From Mariniflexile fucanivorans (lineage in GTDB: Bacteria; Bacteroidota; Bacteroidia; Flavobacteriales; Flavobacteriaceae): DNA of 64,000 nucleotides. This document shows positions 8,817 through 17,955 of this stretch, piece by piece. The stretch's first letter is position 1. Each line of letters opens with the position of its first letter. The stretch is from positions 186,001 to 250,000 of the forward strand of contig NZ_SLUP01000007.1 of assembly GCF_004341235.1 (NCBI RefSeq), given 5' to 3'. Position numbers and translations under genes: made by a program. Below the pieces are notes generated by a model. The model saw only the letters and a program-made list of their open reading frames with translations, made no database searches and was not told the origin of the DNA.

Positions 8817-10160
8817 TTAAATTCCTGTATAGTTACTAGGTGTAATACGTTTTAATTCGTCTTTTATTGTGTTAGATACTTCTAAAGTATCGATAAAATT
8901 AGAAATAGAAGCTTGATTAATTTTTTCGTTAGTACGTGTTAAACCTTTTAAAGCTTCGTATGGGTTTGGGTATGCCTCTCTACGTAATATTGTTTGAATC
9001 GCTTCAGCAACCACAGCCCAATTGTTTTCTAAATCTTCAGCAAATTTACTTTCGTTTAATAATAATTTATCTAACCCTTTTAAAGTCGATTTAAATCCAA
9101 TTAGTGTATGCCCAAAAGGAACGCCTACGTTTCTTAAAACAGTACTATCGGTTAAATCGCGTTGTAATCTTGAAACTGGCAGTTTTCCTGATAAGTATTC
9201 AAAAATAGCATTGGCAATTCCTAAGTTTCCTTCACTGTTTTCAAAATCAATAGGGTTTACTTTATGCGGCATTGCAGAACTTCCAACTTCACCTGCTTTA
9301 ATTTTTTGTTTGAAATAATCCATAGATACGTAGGTCCATATATCTCGGTTTAAATCAATAATAATGGTGTTAATACGTTTTAAGTTATCAAACAAAGCGG
9401 CCATATAATCGTAATGTTCAATTTGAGTGGTTGGAAACGAGTGGTGTAATCCTAACTTTTCTTGAACAAATTTACCTCCAAAAGCTTTCCAGTCAATATT
9501 TGGGTACGCTACATGGTGCGCATTAAAATTTCCAGTGGCTCCACCAAATTTAGCGGCACTAGGTATATCGTTTAATAAATTAAATTGTTCTTGTAGCCTT
9601 ACCACAAATACTTCAATTTCTTTTCCAAGTCGTGTAGGAGATGCTGGTTGCCCGTGTGTTCTTGCTAGCATCGAAATGGCAGCCCAATCTTTTGATAGTG
9701 TTTTAAGTTTATTTAAAACAATGGTATATTCGGGTACATAGACATCGTTCACAGCTTCCTTGATACTTAAAGGGATGGCTGTATTATTGATGTCTTGAGA
9801 CGTTAATCCGAAATGGATAAATTCTTTAAATTTTGATAAACCTAAAGCGTCAAATTTTTCTTTAATGAAATACTCAACCGCTTTTACATCGTGGTTTGTA
9901 ACGCTTTCAATCTTTTTTATTGCGAGTGCATCTTCCGTAGAAAATGTTTTGTAAATAGCTCTTAAATCATCAAAAACGCTTGTGTTTACATCTTTAAGTT
10001 GTGGTAACGGAATTTCGCAAAGCGCAATAAAATATTCAACTTCTACAAGAACGCGGTATTTTATTAAAGCTTCTTCAGAGAAAAAAGGTGCTAATTCGTT
10101 TACTTTACTTCGGTATCTTCCATCTATTGGAGAGATGGCGTTTAATGATGATAATTGCAT
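8817..10160 (-). CDS. purB: Adenylosuccinate lyase
   Basis: The 447-residue enzyme catalyses the two fumarate-releasing steps of purine synthesis (SAICAR to AICAR; adenylosuccinate to AMP). The sequence begins LNAISPIDGRYRSKV, typical of PurB. It has the catalytic histidine segment ARTHGQPASPT and the superfamily signature GSSAMPHKVNP in the mobile loop. The length is normal for the longer (E. coli-like) PurB class. A -7 box lies 27 nt upstream of the start. Confidence 0.96.
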   Translation of the reverse strand: MQLSSLNAISPIDGRYRSKVNELAPFFSEEALIKYRVLVEVEYFIALCEIPLPQLKDVNTSVFDDLRAIYKTFSTEDALAIKKIESVTNHDVKAVEYFIKEKFDALGLSKFKEFIHFGLTSQDINNTAIPLSIKEAVNDVYVPEYTIVLNKLKTLSKDWAAISMLARTHGQPASPTRLGKEIEVFVVRLQEQFNLLNDIPSAAKFGGATGNFNAHHVAYPNIDWKAFGGKFVQEKLGLHHSFPTTQIEHYDYMAALFDNLKRINTIIIDLNRDIWTYVSMDYFKQKIKAGEVGSSAMPHKVNPIDFENSEGNLGIANAIFEYLSGKLPVSRLQRDLTDSTVLRNVGVPFGHTLIGFKSTLKGLDKLLLNESKFAEDLENNWAVVAEAIQTILRREAYPNPYEALKGLTRTNEKINQASISNFIDTLEVSNTIKDELKRITPSNYTGI

Positions 10161-10186
10161 GTGTTATTTGGTTTTTTAAGAAGATG

Positions 10187-10194
10187 CAAAGATA
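10187..10194 (-). promoter_or_regulatory. purB -7 box
   Basis: The minus-strand sequence TATCTTTG matches the Bacteroidota -7 consensus TAnnTTTG and lies 27 nt before the purB ATG. No clear TTG at -33 is seen. Confidence 0.55.
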
Positions 10195-10243
10195 CGTTTT
10201 TGATTTACGTTTTTTTTAGTTTCTTTAGTGATTTTTGTAAACT

Positions 10244-10867
10244 TTACATTTTTTGTTTTTTATTCATTTTATAAAAAATGTGTTTAGCACGAGCTTTAAA
10301 TGCAGCGCTTTGGGTATGGAAATCGCGTTCTAATATTATCTTTAGTTCTGGGCGTATCCAATCAAATTCATTTCCTAATAAAAAAAGAGTTGTCATACCA
10401 TAGGCTTTGGCGGCTACTTTTTCATCATGAATCATATAATCAAAACAAGTTTCAATAATGCGTTCTTTGTGTGTGGCATTTAAAGCGGTTTTAATAGCAG
10501 AATCATTTTTTGAATAATATGCTTTTGTAATAAGTTCGCAAATTTTGGCAACAGGACGAACGGCAGAATCTAAATGCACTTTATGAAGATGTTCCGTAAA
10601 AATGTCTAAATGCGGAATGATGGTATCAATGTTTTTACTACATGCAAATTCCAAGACCCAAGCGGCACGAGGCGATGTTTTATCGTTTACCGTAAAGAGA
10701 ATCTCCATTAATTTGGGTATTAATTCTGGGTTTTCTATAACAAGATTTGCATATAGCAAGCGTTTTTCTCGCGAATGGTTTACATCATTTAATTCTTGGT
10801 ATAGTTGTTCGGTAGTCAAAAGTAATTTAGTATTTTTATAGTTTAAAAATAAGTAATTTAAATACAA
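10244..10867 (-). CDS. Hypothetical alpha-helical (HEAT-like) protein
   Basis: The product of up to 207 residues is built of repeated helices (PELIPKLMEILFTVNDKTSPRA, then WVLEFACSKNIDTIIPHLDIF) reminiscent of HEAT/adenylosuccinate-lyase-neighbour proteins of flavobacteria. There is no signal peptide and no catalytic motif. The longest frame uses a TTG at 10867. A second TTG at 10819 would begin the protein at LTTEQLYQEL and leave room for a leader, so the true protein may be about 191 residues. Its function is unknown. Confidence 0.65.
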   Translation of the reverse strand: MYLNYLFLNYKNTKLLLTTEQLYQELNDVNHSREKRLLYANLVIENPELIPKLMEILFTVNDKTSPRAAWVLEFACSKNIDTIIPHLDIFTEHLHKVHLDSAVRPVAKICELITKAYYSKNDSAIKTALNATHKERIIETCFDYMIHDEKVAAKAYGMTTLFLLGNEFDWIRPELKIILERDFHTQSAAFKARAKHIFYKMNKKQKM

Positions 10868-10881
10868 TTAAACAAAACAAA

Positions 10882-11349
10882 ATGGTGAAGAAAATTTTAT
10901 ATTTTTTAGTGGCAGCATTAATTATTGCCCAATTTTTTGGGCCCGAAAAAAACGAAGGCGATTTAAAGTCGATTGATGCTTTTTACGCAGAAACAAATCC
11001 GCCAGAAGATGTAAAACTTATTTTAAAAGAAACTTGTTTTGATTGTCATAGCGATGTAACCCGTTATCCTTGGTATGATAAGATTACCCCAGTAAATTAT
11101 TGGTTGGCAGAACATGTAAAAGACGGAAAAAAACATTTTAATGTTTCAAATTGGGAAGGTAATTCGGTAAAACGTAAAGACCACAAATTTGAAGAATTAA
11201 TAGAAATGGTTGAAGAAAAAGAGATGCCATTAAAATCTTATACCATAACACATTCTGAAGCAAAATTAACCGATACCCAAATAAAATCGGTAGTAGATTG
11301 GGCTAAATTAGTGCGAGCTAAATATGCTTTAATGCCAAAAGCGGAGTAA
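10882..11349 (+). CDS. Membrane-anchored heme-binding protein (haem_bd domain)
   Basis: The 155-residue protein has one N-terminal membrane span (residues 4-19) and a single c-type heme motif CFDCH (Cys52, Cys55, His56), followed by YPWYDKITPVNYWLAEHVKDGK, which is characteristic of the Bacteroidota haem_bd family. It should sit on the periplasmic side of a membrane. The redox partner is unknown. The gene stands alone between divergent and unrelated neighbours. Confidence 0.82.
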   Translation: MVKKILYFLVAALIIAQFFGPEKNEGDLKSIDAFYAETNPPEDVKLILKETCFDCHSDVTRYPWYDKITPVNYWLAEHVKDGKKHFNVSNWEGNSVKRKDHKFEELIEMVEEKEMPLKSYTITHSEAKLTDTQIKSVVDWAKLVRAKYALMPKAE

Positions 11350-11351
11350 AG

Positions 11352-11385
11352 ACGCCCCATCCTATCCTTCCCCAAAGGGGAAGAG
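11352..11385. repeat. R4 repeat, copy 1
   Basis: The perfect palindrome CTTCCCC-AAA-GGGGAAG (11367-11383) is preceded by GCCCCATCC. It matches, on the opposite strand, the unit at 59247-59279. Confidence 0.75.
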
Positions 11386-11450
11386 AAAGCAGTACTAAAA
11401 AGTGGTTATTTGACTAAATCACATATTCAAAATAAAACATTCGTGCATTA

Positions 11451-12689
11451 GTGGCTAAAAAAATCCTTATTATCGGCTTTGTATGGCCAGAACCCAAAAG
11501 TTCTGCTGCTGGTAGTAGAATGATGCAGCTAATTTACTTTTTTCAATCTAAAGAGTATCAAATAACATTTGCGAGCCCATGCGCTAAAAGTGAGAATGCA
11601 TTTAATTTAAATAGTATTGGTGTTAATCAAGTTACGATAGAATTAAACCATTCAAGTTTTGATGTTTTTATAAAGGAATTAAACCCCCATATTGTTTTGT
11701 TTGATAGGTTTATGATGGAAGAACAATTTGGTTGGCGCGTTACTGAACAATGTCCTGATGCCATGCGAATTATAGATACCGAAGATTTGCATTGTCTACG
11801 AAAAGGTAGACTTCAAGCCTTTAAAGATGGAAAACCATTTGATAACTCTTATCTATTTAATGATATAGCAAAACGTGAAATTGCCAGTATTTATAGAAGC
11901 GATTTAAGTTTGATTATTTCGGAAGCTGAAATGAACATTCTTAAAAATGATTTCAAAGTCCCAGACGATTTATTGGTGTATTTGCCATTTTTACTGGAAA
12001 CTATTCCTGAAGCAACCATTCAAAAACTTCCAAAATTTGAAGAAAGAAACCACTTTGTAACTATTGGGAATTTTCTACATGAACCTAACTACAATGCGGT
12101 TTTGTATTTAAAAGAAACCATTTGGCCATTAATTAGAAAACAAATTCCTAAAGCAGAATTACATATTTATGGTGCATACGCTTCGCAAAAAGTAAATCAA
12201 CTTCATAACGAAAAAGAAGGGTTTTTAATAAAAGGATTTGCTGATGATGTAAATGAAGTGATGCAACATGCCAAAGTTTGTTTGGCGCCCATCAGGTTTG
12301 GGGCAGGTTTAAAAGGTAAATTGGTGGATGCCATGCTAAATGGAACACCATGTGTTACTACAAGCATGGGGGCAGAAGGGATGTTTGGTAATTTGGATGC
12401 TAACGGATTTATAGAAAATAATCCTGAAGATTTTACAAATAAAGTAGTTCAATTATATGAAAATGAAAATCTGTGGAATGAAAAACAGAAAAACGGATTT
12501 CAAATAATAAACAACCGCTTTAATAAAGTGGAATTTCAAAAAAAATTAGCTTTAATTTTAGAAGAAACGACCGAACAGTTGCAAAACAAACGCCTCAACA
12601 ATTTTACAGCGCAAATGTTGCAGCATCACAGTATGCAAAGCACTAAGTTTATGAGTAAATGGATTGAAGAAAAGAATAAAACAGATTAA
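11451..12689 (+). CDS. GT4-like glycosyltransferase
   Basis: The 412-residue protein starts at GTG. It has a GT-B layout: an N-terminal Rossmann half (ILIIGFVWPEPKSSAAGSRM) and a C-terminal half with VTIGNFLHEPN, then FADDVNEVMQHAKVCLAPIRFGAGLKGKLVDAMLNGTP, whose conserved glutamate/glycine loop binds the nucleotide sugar. The acceptor and sugar cannot be told from sequence. It is a single gene, not in a polysaccharide cluster, and converges with the lipoprotein gene at 12693. Confidence 0.8.
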   Translation: MAKKILIIGFVWPEPKSSAAGSRMMQLIYFFQSKEYQITFASPCAKSENAFNLNSIGVNQVTIELNHSSFDVFIKELNPHIVLFDRFMMEEQFGWRVTEQCPDAMRIIDTEDLHCLRKGRLQAFKDGKPFDNSYLFNDIAKREIASIYRSDLSLIISEAEMNILKNDFKVPDDLLVYLPFLLETIPEATIQKLPKFEERNHFVTIGNFLHEPNYNAVLYLKETIWPLIRKQIPKAELHIYGAYASQKVNQLHNEKEGFLIKGFADDVNEVMQHAKVCLAPIRFGAGLKGKLVDAMLNGTPCVTTSMGAEGMFGNLDANGFIENNPEDFTNKVVQLYENENLWNEKQKNGFQIINNRFNKVEFQKKLALILEETTEQLQNKRLNNFTAQMLQHHSMQSTKFMSKWIEEKNKTD

Positions 12690-12692
12690 ATA

Positions 12693-13256
12693 CTAGTTAG
12701 CAATTGTTAACCATTGGAAACTTGAAATTTGTATACCAAAAGTACAATCATCTTGACAACCATTAGGAATATATAAGCAATTTTTGATAATGCTAGCATC
12801 ATCAACATTAAATACAATAGTATTTGAATCGGCATCAACAGATAAATAATCGCTTAAGCAGGTATCATAAAGCGCATCAATTGTAACGGCTGCTGCTCCC
12901 GAATCGTGGCTGTTTAAAGTTTCAATGTTTTCATTATACGATTCCAAAATGACTCTGTCATCATAACCAACATAATTGTTGTTGTCATCATAAATAGAAT
13001 AAAGTTCAAAAATTCTTGAAGTTACAATGCCATTTACAACTGTTATTTTAGTATTGCTGCCAAATCCAAATACAGATCCTGAACTCATGGTATACGTGTA
13101 AGAATTCCCGTTATATTCTTTCAGTGTGTTCCAGGAATTTAAACTCGAATTGTATTCTGCAATACTTTTGGTTTTAGAAGAATCGTTTGTGTCACAACTT
13201 AAATTTAGGCCAAAAAAAGAGGTAATAAAAAATAATAGAATCAGTTTCTGCTTCAT
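12693..13256 (-). CDS. DUF6174-like lipoprotein
   Basis: The product is 187 residues with a lipoprotein signal ending at Cys21 (NLSCDTN). The segment LNSWNTLKEYNGNSYTYTM, followed by ITVVNGIVTSR, resembles DUF6174 domains, which hold a two-lobed beta-sheet and are found in exported proteins. Its function is unknown. It ends 3 nt from the end of the convergent glycosyltransferase gene. Confidence 0.6.
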   Translation of the reverse strand: MKQKLILLFFITSFFGLNLSCDTNDSSKTKSIAEYNSSLNSWNTLKEYNGNSYTYTMSSGSVFGFGSNTKITVVNGIVTSRIFELYSIYDDNNNYVGYDDRVILESYNENIETLNSHDSGAAAVTIDALYDTCLSDYLSVDADSNTIVFNVDDASIIKNCLYIPNGCQDDCTFGIQISSFQWLTIAN

Positions 13257-13313
13257 GTTAGTTTTTATTACCTAGATGTATAAAGAGCAAAAAGGTTGCG
13301 TTGAAACTTTTAA

Positions 13314-13760
13314 TTAAGCTTCTACCTCGCTTTTCTTAATTTTTCTATAAGTGTAGCTACCAAAAATATTACGTTTTGCGAAACGCGTTAATTTATCGGC
13401 TTGACAAAGTTTGATATATAAAGCTTTATTCACGCCAAAAAACTCATAAGTGTTGCCATCTAAAAAAGTGATTTCTAAAAGCATGCCTTTATGTTGCCAA
13501 TCTATAATAGGTGAGTTAATAGTTTCGTTATATTCATCCAAATTAGCAGTTTTGGTTTCTGGTGCAATACTCACTAAAAAATGGTAGCCATCAATAATTT
13601 TTCTGCTCATTAATTCAGCTTCAATAGCCTTTTCGTCCCCAGCTTGAAACTTATCAGGATGCCACTCTTTTACTAAGTTTCTATAAGTGGTTTTCAATTG
13701 TTTAAGTGTCATTTCGTTTTCAACACTAAACATTTTTTTGTACTCGTTGATGCGTTTCAT
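13314..13760 (-). CDS. J-domain protein fused to a KTSC domain
   Basis: The 148-residue protein has a J domain in residues 5-65 with the HPD triad (His34-Pro35-Asp36) in VKEWHPDKF, needed to stimulate Hsp70 ATPase. Residues 85-145 are a KTSC domain (LLEITFLDGNTYEFFGV, later IFGSYTYRKI), a small fold found in RNA-binding and lysyl-tRNA-synthetase-associated contexts. It lacks the zinc-finger and substrate domains of DnaJ. It is probably a specialised DnaK co-chaperone; its client is unknown. Confidence 0.8.
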   Translation of the reverse strand: MKRINEYKKMFSVENEMTLKQLKTTYRNLVKEWHPDKFQAGDEKAIEAELMSRKIIDGYHFLVSIAPETKTANLDEYNETINSPIIDWQHKGMLLEITFLDGNTYEFFGVNKALYIKLCQADKLTRFAKRNIFGSYTYRKIKKSEVEA

Positions 13761-13921
13761 TATCTATTTTTTTTAAACAAGGCGCGAAGATACTATTTTT
13801 TTTGAGACGAAATACTTAAGACAAAAGATGTTAGATGAAATTCTAAAAATATTAATAATAAGCACTATATCTATTAAAACATTTGTTTGAAATCAACGGT
13901 CTAAAGTCTACAATCTTTTTA

Positions 13922-13929
13922 TAGATTTG
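13922..13929 (+). promoter_or_regulatory. -7 box of the ABC-F gene
   Basis: TAGATTTG matches TAnnTTTG and lies 18 nt before the ATG. Confidence 0.5.
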
Positions 13930-13947
13930 CAACTTTAAAAATTTACT

Positions 13948-15585
13948 ATGATTTCAGTTGATAATTTAGCGGTAGAATTTGGCGGAACTGCCTTGTTTAG
14001 CGAGGTGTCTTTCACCATAAATGAAAATGATAAAATTGCTCTTATGGGGAAAAATGGTGCAGGTAAATCGACCATGATGAAGATTATTGCGGGCGAGCAA
14101 AAGGCAAGTCGTGGAAATGTTCGTTATCCAAAAGATGCCGTCATTGCTTATTTGCCTCAGCATTTATTAACTGAAGATGAGTGTACCGTTTTTGAAGAAG
14201 CCTCCAAAGCTTTTAAGCACGTATTTGAAATGCGAGACGAAATGGAACACCTAAATAAAGAATTGGAAACCAGAACCGATTATGAGTCTGATGACTACAT
14301 GAAAATTATAGAAAAGGTTTCCGATTTAGGTGAAAAATATTATGCGTTAGAAGATGTAAATTATGATGCCGAAGTTGAAAAAGCCTTATCTGGATTAGGT
14401 TTTAAACGCAAGGATTTTACCCGATTAACCAGCGAATTTAGTGGTGGGTACCGTATGCGCATTGAGTTGGCTAAAATTTTACTGCAAAAACCCGACTTAA
14501 TTTTATTGGATGAGCCTACCAACCATATTGATATCGAATCTGTGATTTGGTTAGAGGATTTTCTGTTGAACAAAGCGAAAGCGGTCATGGTTATTTCTCA
14601 TGATAAAGCGTTTATCGATAATATCACCAACCGAACCATAGAGGTTACTATGGGGCGTATTTACGACTATAAAGCCAATTATTCGCATTACTTACAATTG
14701 CGTGAAGATAGGCGTGCACACCAAGTAAAAGCGTATCAAGAGCAGCAAAAGTTTATTGCCGACAATATGTTGTTTATTGAGCGTTTTAAAGGCACGTATT
14801 CTAAAACTAACCAAGTAACGTCGCGAGAGCGTATGTTGGAAAAATTGCAAATTATTGAAATTGATGAAGTTGATACATCGGCTTTAAAATTACGTTTTCC
14901 ACCAGCACCTCGTTCGGGCGATTATCCTGTTACGGTGAAGGATTTATCAAAATCGTACGACGACCATGTAGTATTTAAAGATGCCAACATGTCTATTTCT
15001 CGTGGTGAAAAAGTGTCGTTTGTTGGTAGAAATGGGGAAGGAAAATCGACCATGATTAAATCTATTTTAGGTGAAATTGATTTTGATGGAAAATGTGCTC
15101 TAGGACATAACGTGAAGGTTGGTTATTTTGCACAAAATCAAGCGTCATTATTAGATGAAAATTTAACTATTTTTCAAACCGTTGATGAAGTTGCCGAAGG
15201 CGATATTCGTACCCAAATTAAAACTATTTTAGGGGGGTTTATGTTTAAAGGTGATGACATTGATAAAAAAGTTAGTGTGCTTTCTGGTGGTGAAAAAACC
15301 CGATTGGCAATGGTGAAACTACTTTTAGAACCTGTTAATTTGTTGATTCTGGATGAGCCTACCAACCACTTAGATTTAAAATCGAAAGATGTTTTAAAAG
15401 AAGCTTTAAGGAATTTTGAAGGTACACTGATTCTTGTTTCGCACGACCGTGATTTTCTTCAAGGTTTATCGCAAAAAGTATTCGAATTTAAAGATCAACG
15501 TGTTATTGAACATTTTGAAACTATTGACGATTTCTTAGTTAGAAATAGAATAGAGAATTTGAAACAGATTGATTTGAAGAAATAA
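13948..15585 (+). CDS. ABC-F family ATPase (ribosome-associated)
   Basis: The 545-residue protein has two ATP-binding cassettes and no membrane domain. Cassette 1 has Walker A GKNGAGKST, signature FSGGYRMR and Walker B LILLDEPTNHID. Cassette 2 has GRNGEGKST, LSGGEKTR and LLILDEPTNHLD. A charged linker (about 240-320) joins them, as in translation factors of the YbiT type that bind the ribosomal E site. The subfamily was assigned by overall layout, not by alignment. No sign of an antibiotic-resistance-type long linker is seen. Confidence 0.88.
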   Translation: MISVDNLAVEFGGTALFSEVSFTINENDKIALMGKNGAGKSTMMKIIAGEQKASRGNVRYPKDAVIAYLPQHLLTEDECTVFEEASKAFKHVFEMRDEMEHLNKELETRTDYESDDYMKIIEKVSDLGEKYYALEDVNYDAEVEKALSGLGFKRKDFTRLTSEFSGGYRMRIELAKILLQKPDLILLDEPTNHIDIESVIWLEDFLLNKAKAVMVISHDKAFIDNITNRTIEVTMGRIYDYKANYSHYLQLREDRRAHQVKAYQEQQKFIADNMLFIERFKGTYSKTNQVTSRERMLEKLQIIEIDEVDTSALKLRFPPAPRSGDYPVTVKDLSKSYDDHVVFKDANMSISRGEKVSFVGRNGEGKSTMIKSILGEIDFDGKCALGHNVKVGYFAQNQASLLDENLTIFQTVDEVAEGDIRTQIKTILGGFMFKGDDIDKKVSVLSGGEKTRLAMVKLLLEPVNLLILDEPTNHLDLKSKDVLKEALRNFEGTLILVSHDRDFLQGLSQKVFEFKDQRVIEHFETIDDFLVRNRIENLKQIDLKK

Positions 15586-15667
15586 GTGTTTAAAAATCAA
15601 TATTCAAACTATTTATTTTTTAAATATAACTAATGCCCTTTATTTAGGTTACATTCGCTTAAAATGA

Positions 15668-16276
15668 ATGTCCATAGAATCTAAAGTAAAGCAGGTTGAA
15701 TATTTGTTTGAACGTCTTGATGCTGAAATTTCAAAATTTCAAAACCAAACTAATTTAAATTGTATAGCGGGTTGCGGCAAATGCTGCACAACACCCAGTA
15801 TAGATGCATCTCCGTTAGAATTTTTACCTTGGGCTTTTCATCTTTTTTTAAATGGTGAAGCAGAAAAAACAATTATCGAATTAAAGAATACCACAAAATC
15901 TATTTGCCATATTTACCAGCCATTGTCATTATTAAATAGTAATAGTGGACGTTGCAATAACTACCAATACCGCGGATTGATATGTCGTTTATTCGGGTAT
16001 GCTGCAAATAGAGATAAGTATGGGCAATTAAGGTTGGCAACCTGCACCATTATTAAAGAAAACCAAACTGATATTTATAAAAATGCAGAGGAAGCCATAG
16101 GCAAAGGACTATACGTGCCTATTTTTACAGATTATTATATGCAACTCAACCAGATTGATTTTCATTTGGGAAATACTATTTTACCAATCAATCGGGCTTT
16201 AAAAATTGCCATTGAAGAAGTGTTGAATTATTATATTTACAGACCATTACCTAATGGGTTTAAAAATGCATCGTAG
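15668..16276 (+). CDS. YkgJ-type cysteine-cluster protein
   Basis: The 202-residue protein carries the Cys pattern of the zinc/iron-chelating CxxCxxCC family: CIAGCGKCC near residues 33-41, then CNNYQYRGLICRLFGY and a later ATC. The family binds a metal or Fe-S cluster; its role is not settled. ATG at 15668 was chosen over the ATG 4 nt upstream, which is in another frame. It is probably a stand-alone gene downstream of the ABC-F gene. Confidence 0.75.
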   Translation: MSIESKVKQVEYLFERLDAEISKFQNQTNLNCIAGCGKCCTTPSIDASPLEFLPWAFHLFLNGEAEKTIIELKNTTKSICHIYQPLSLLNSNSGRCNNYQYRGLICRLFGYAANRDKYGQLRLATCTIIKENQTDIYKNAEEAIGKGLYVPIFTDYYMQLNQIDFHLGNTILPINRALKIAIEEVLNYYIYRPLPNGFKNAS

Positions 16277-16358
16277 AAATCAACTATATTTGTTAAACGT
16301 GTGAAATAAAACATTAAAACGATTTTATATCATAATAGTTATGCATTATTTTGAATAA

Positions 16359-16949
16359 ATGATAAACTACAAAACGACAAAAATTAAAACAGACAAACCG
16401 AAATGGTTGATTTATATTCTAATAGGATTAGGTTTGTTATTCTACATTTTAAAATATTCTGATTGGCATTTCATATTAAAATTTTTGATTTCAATTCCTC
16501 TAGTCGTTAATCTTTTATTTGATATTTCTTATTTCAAAAAAGCTGGATATGGAATTACTCAATTAAATTTTGACGCCACTGAAATTGAAATAATTGATAA
16601 AAAAGAAAATAAAAAAAGAATTCCTTATTCTAATTTTAAATACTCAATTAGAAAAAGAAAGTTTGACAGGCTTAAAACTGAAATTGAATTAAAAATAAAA
16701 AAGAACCTTAGGTTTAAGACATTCGGAAGACTACATATTACGAGTTGGGAAAATATTTTTGAAATTGAAAATGAATTGGAAAACCGTAATGTTATAAGTA
16801 CAGAATGGAAACCTCAAACTATTTGGAGAAAATATTGGGGGATTTTTATAGATTTATTTTTTCTAAATATGGGAGATGGAGATATTGGAATGGAAGATTA
16901 TCAAGAAAGATTAAAAAATGATACGAATGAAAATAGAATTAAAAAATAA
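16359..16949 (+). CDS. Hypothetical membrane protein, accessory-looking
   Basis: The 196-residue product has two hydrophobic spans near the N-terminus (about 17-32 and 38-58) and a charged cytoplasmic part rich in Lys, Glu and Ile. The base composition is more AT-rich than its neighbours. It is followed by a tail sequence resembling the one after the 60676 gene, so it may be a recently acquired single-gene unit. No family is recognised. Confidence 0.55.
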   Translation: MINYKTTKIKTDKPKWLIYILIGLGLLFYILKYSDWHFILKFLISIPLVVNLLFDISYFKKAGYGITQLNFDATEIEIIDKKENKKRIPYSNFKYSIRKRKFDRLKTEIELKIKKNLRFKTFGRLHITSWENIFEIENELENRNVISTEWKPQTIWRKYWGIFIDLFFLNMGDGDIGMEDYQERLKNDTNENRIKK

Positions 16950-16982
16950 TACCGAGTAAAAAAAATGCTGTTTAAATCCTAC

Positions 16983-17036
16983 TTATGAAAATCCTTTCGG
17001 ATTTATTTGCTAGAACACGCAACTTTACACAAACCA
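16983..17036 (+). repeat. Tail repeat after the 16359 gene
   Basis: A short hairpin AAATCC-TTTC-GGATTT (about 16987-17003) is followed by TGCTAGAACACGCAAC. A similar hairpin plus CACACAAGCACGTAAC occurs at 61552-61585, also behind an orphan AT-rich gene. The match is partial and the boundaries are approximate. Confidence 0.4.
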
Positions 17037-17040
17037 ACAT

Positions 17041-17835
17041 TTAAATACTTTCCTCAATCAATTCTACACTAACCAACTGTCTTATTGGGTAAACCGATGG
17101 TCCAAATTGGTTAAATACCGCAACATCAGCCGCATCATGTCCATATCCAATAGCCACATAGCCACCTTTGGGTCCATATTGAGTAGCGTCAAACGTATAC
17201 CAACGCCCACCAACATAAGCTTCAAACCATGCGTGCATGTCCATAGGTTGTAAATTATGTAAATAACCCACTACCATTCGTGCAGGAATGCTAAGGCTTC
17301 GGCATAAGGCAATGCCTAAATGTGCTAAATCCCTGCAAACACCCGATTGTTTATAATTAACCTCAATTGCCGAAATAGGGTAGTCGCTACTCCCGGGAAT
17401 ATAACTAATGTTATTGCGTAACCAATTTTCAATAGCTGCTACTTGGTCGTAACCTGGAAATTGATTCATGGTTATTTCCATGGCTAAATCGTTAAATCGA
17501 TCTGATTCGCAATAACGACTTGGTAATAAGTAATTTAAAAGGCCTTGCGGTAAATGCTGTATATCTATAAATGGAGCGCCAAATGCGGTGTCAACATATT
17601 GAGATGTTCTAACATCGGCAGTGGTGTTTATAGAAAAATATCCTGGTTGTGCAGTCAGTCTTTGGCATAAATTGCCGTAATCATCCGTAAATTCTACAAC
17701 TGGAACACTTGGTTTTATTTTAAATTCGTCGCGAGCAACCCATTGCTCTGTGCCACTTCTGGGACGCAACATGAGAATAAATGGCGTAGGAACTTCTATT
17801 TCAAATAATAAGTCGCAACCAACTCTTAACCACAT
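17041..17835 (-). CDS. Transglutaminase-like cysteine protease-fold protein
   Basis: The 264-residue protein has the bacterial transglutaminase-like N-terminal beta domain (residues 1-90) and the core with Cys in [30 protein letters not shown], His in [10 protein letters not shown] and Asp in WYTFDATQ. The Cys-His-Asp triad is therefore intact. The enzyme may cleave or crosslink peptide bonds; its substrate is unknown. There is no signal peptide. Confidence 0.85.
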   Translation of the reverse strand: MWLRVGCDLLFEIEVPTPFILMLRPRSGTEQWVARDEFKIKPSVPVVEFTDDYGNLCQRLTAQPGYFSINTTADVRTSQYVDTAFGAPFIDIQHLPQGLLNYLLPSRYCESDRFNDLAMEITMNQFPGYDQVAAIENWLRNNISYIPGSSDYPISAIEVNYKQSGVCRDLAHLGIALCRSLSIPARMVVGYLHNLQPMDMHAWFEAYVGGRWYTFDATQYGPKGGYVAIGYGHDAADVAVFNQFGPSVYPIRQLVSVELIEESI

Positions 17836-17955
17836 AAAACCATCAATTAAAAATACGTATTCAAAATTAAGAGATTAAATGCAGATATTAGGACTGTTTA
17901 TATTATTTGATTACGTTTTGGTGAATTAAAATTAATAATAAAATGGAATGGCTAT

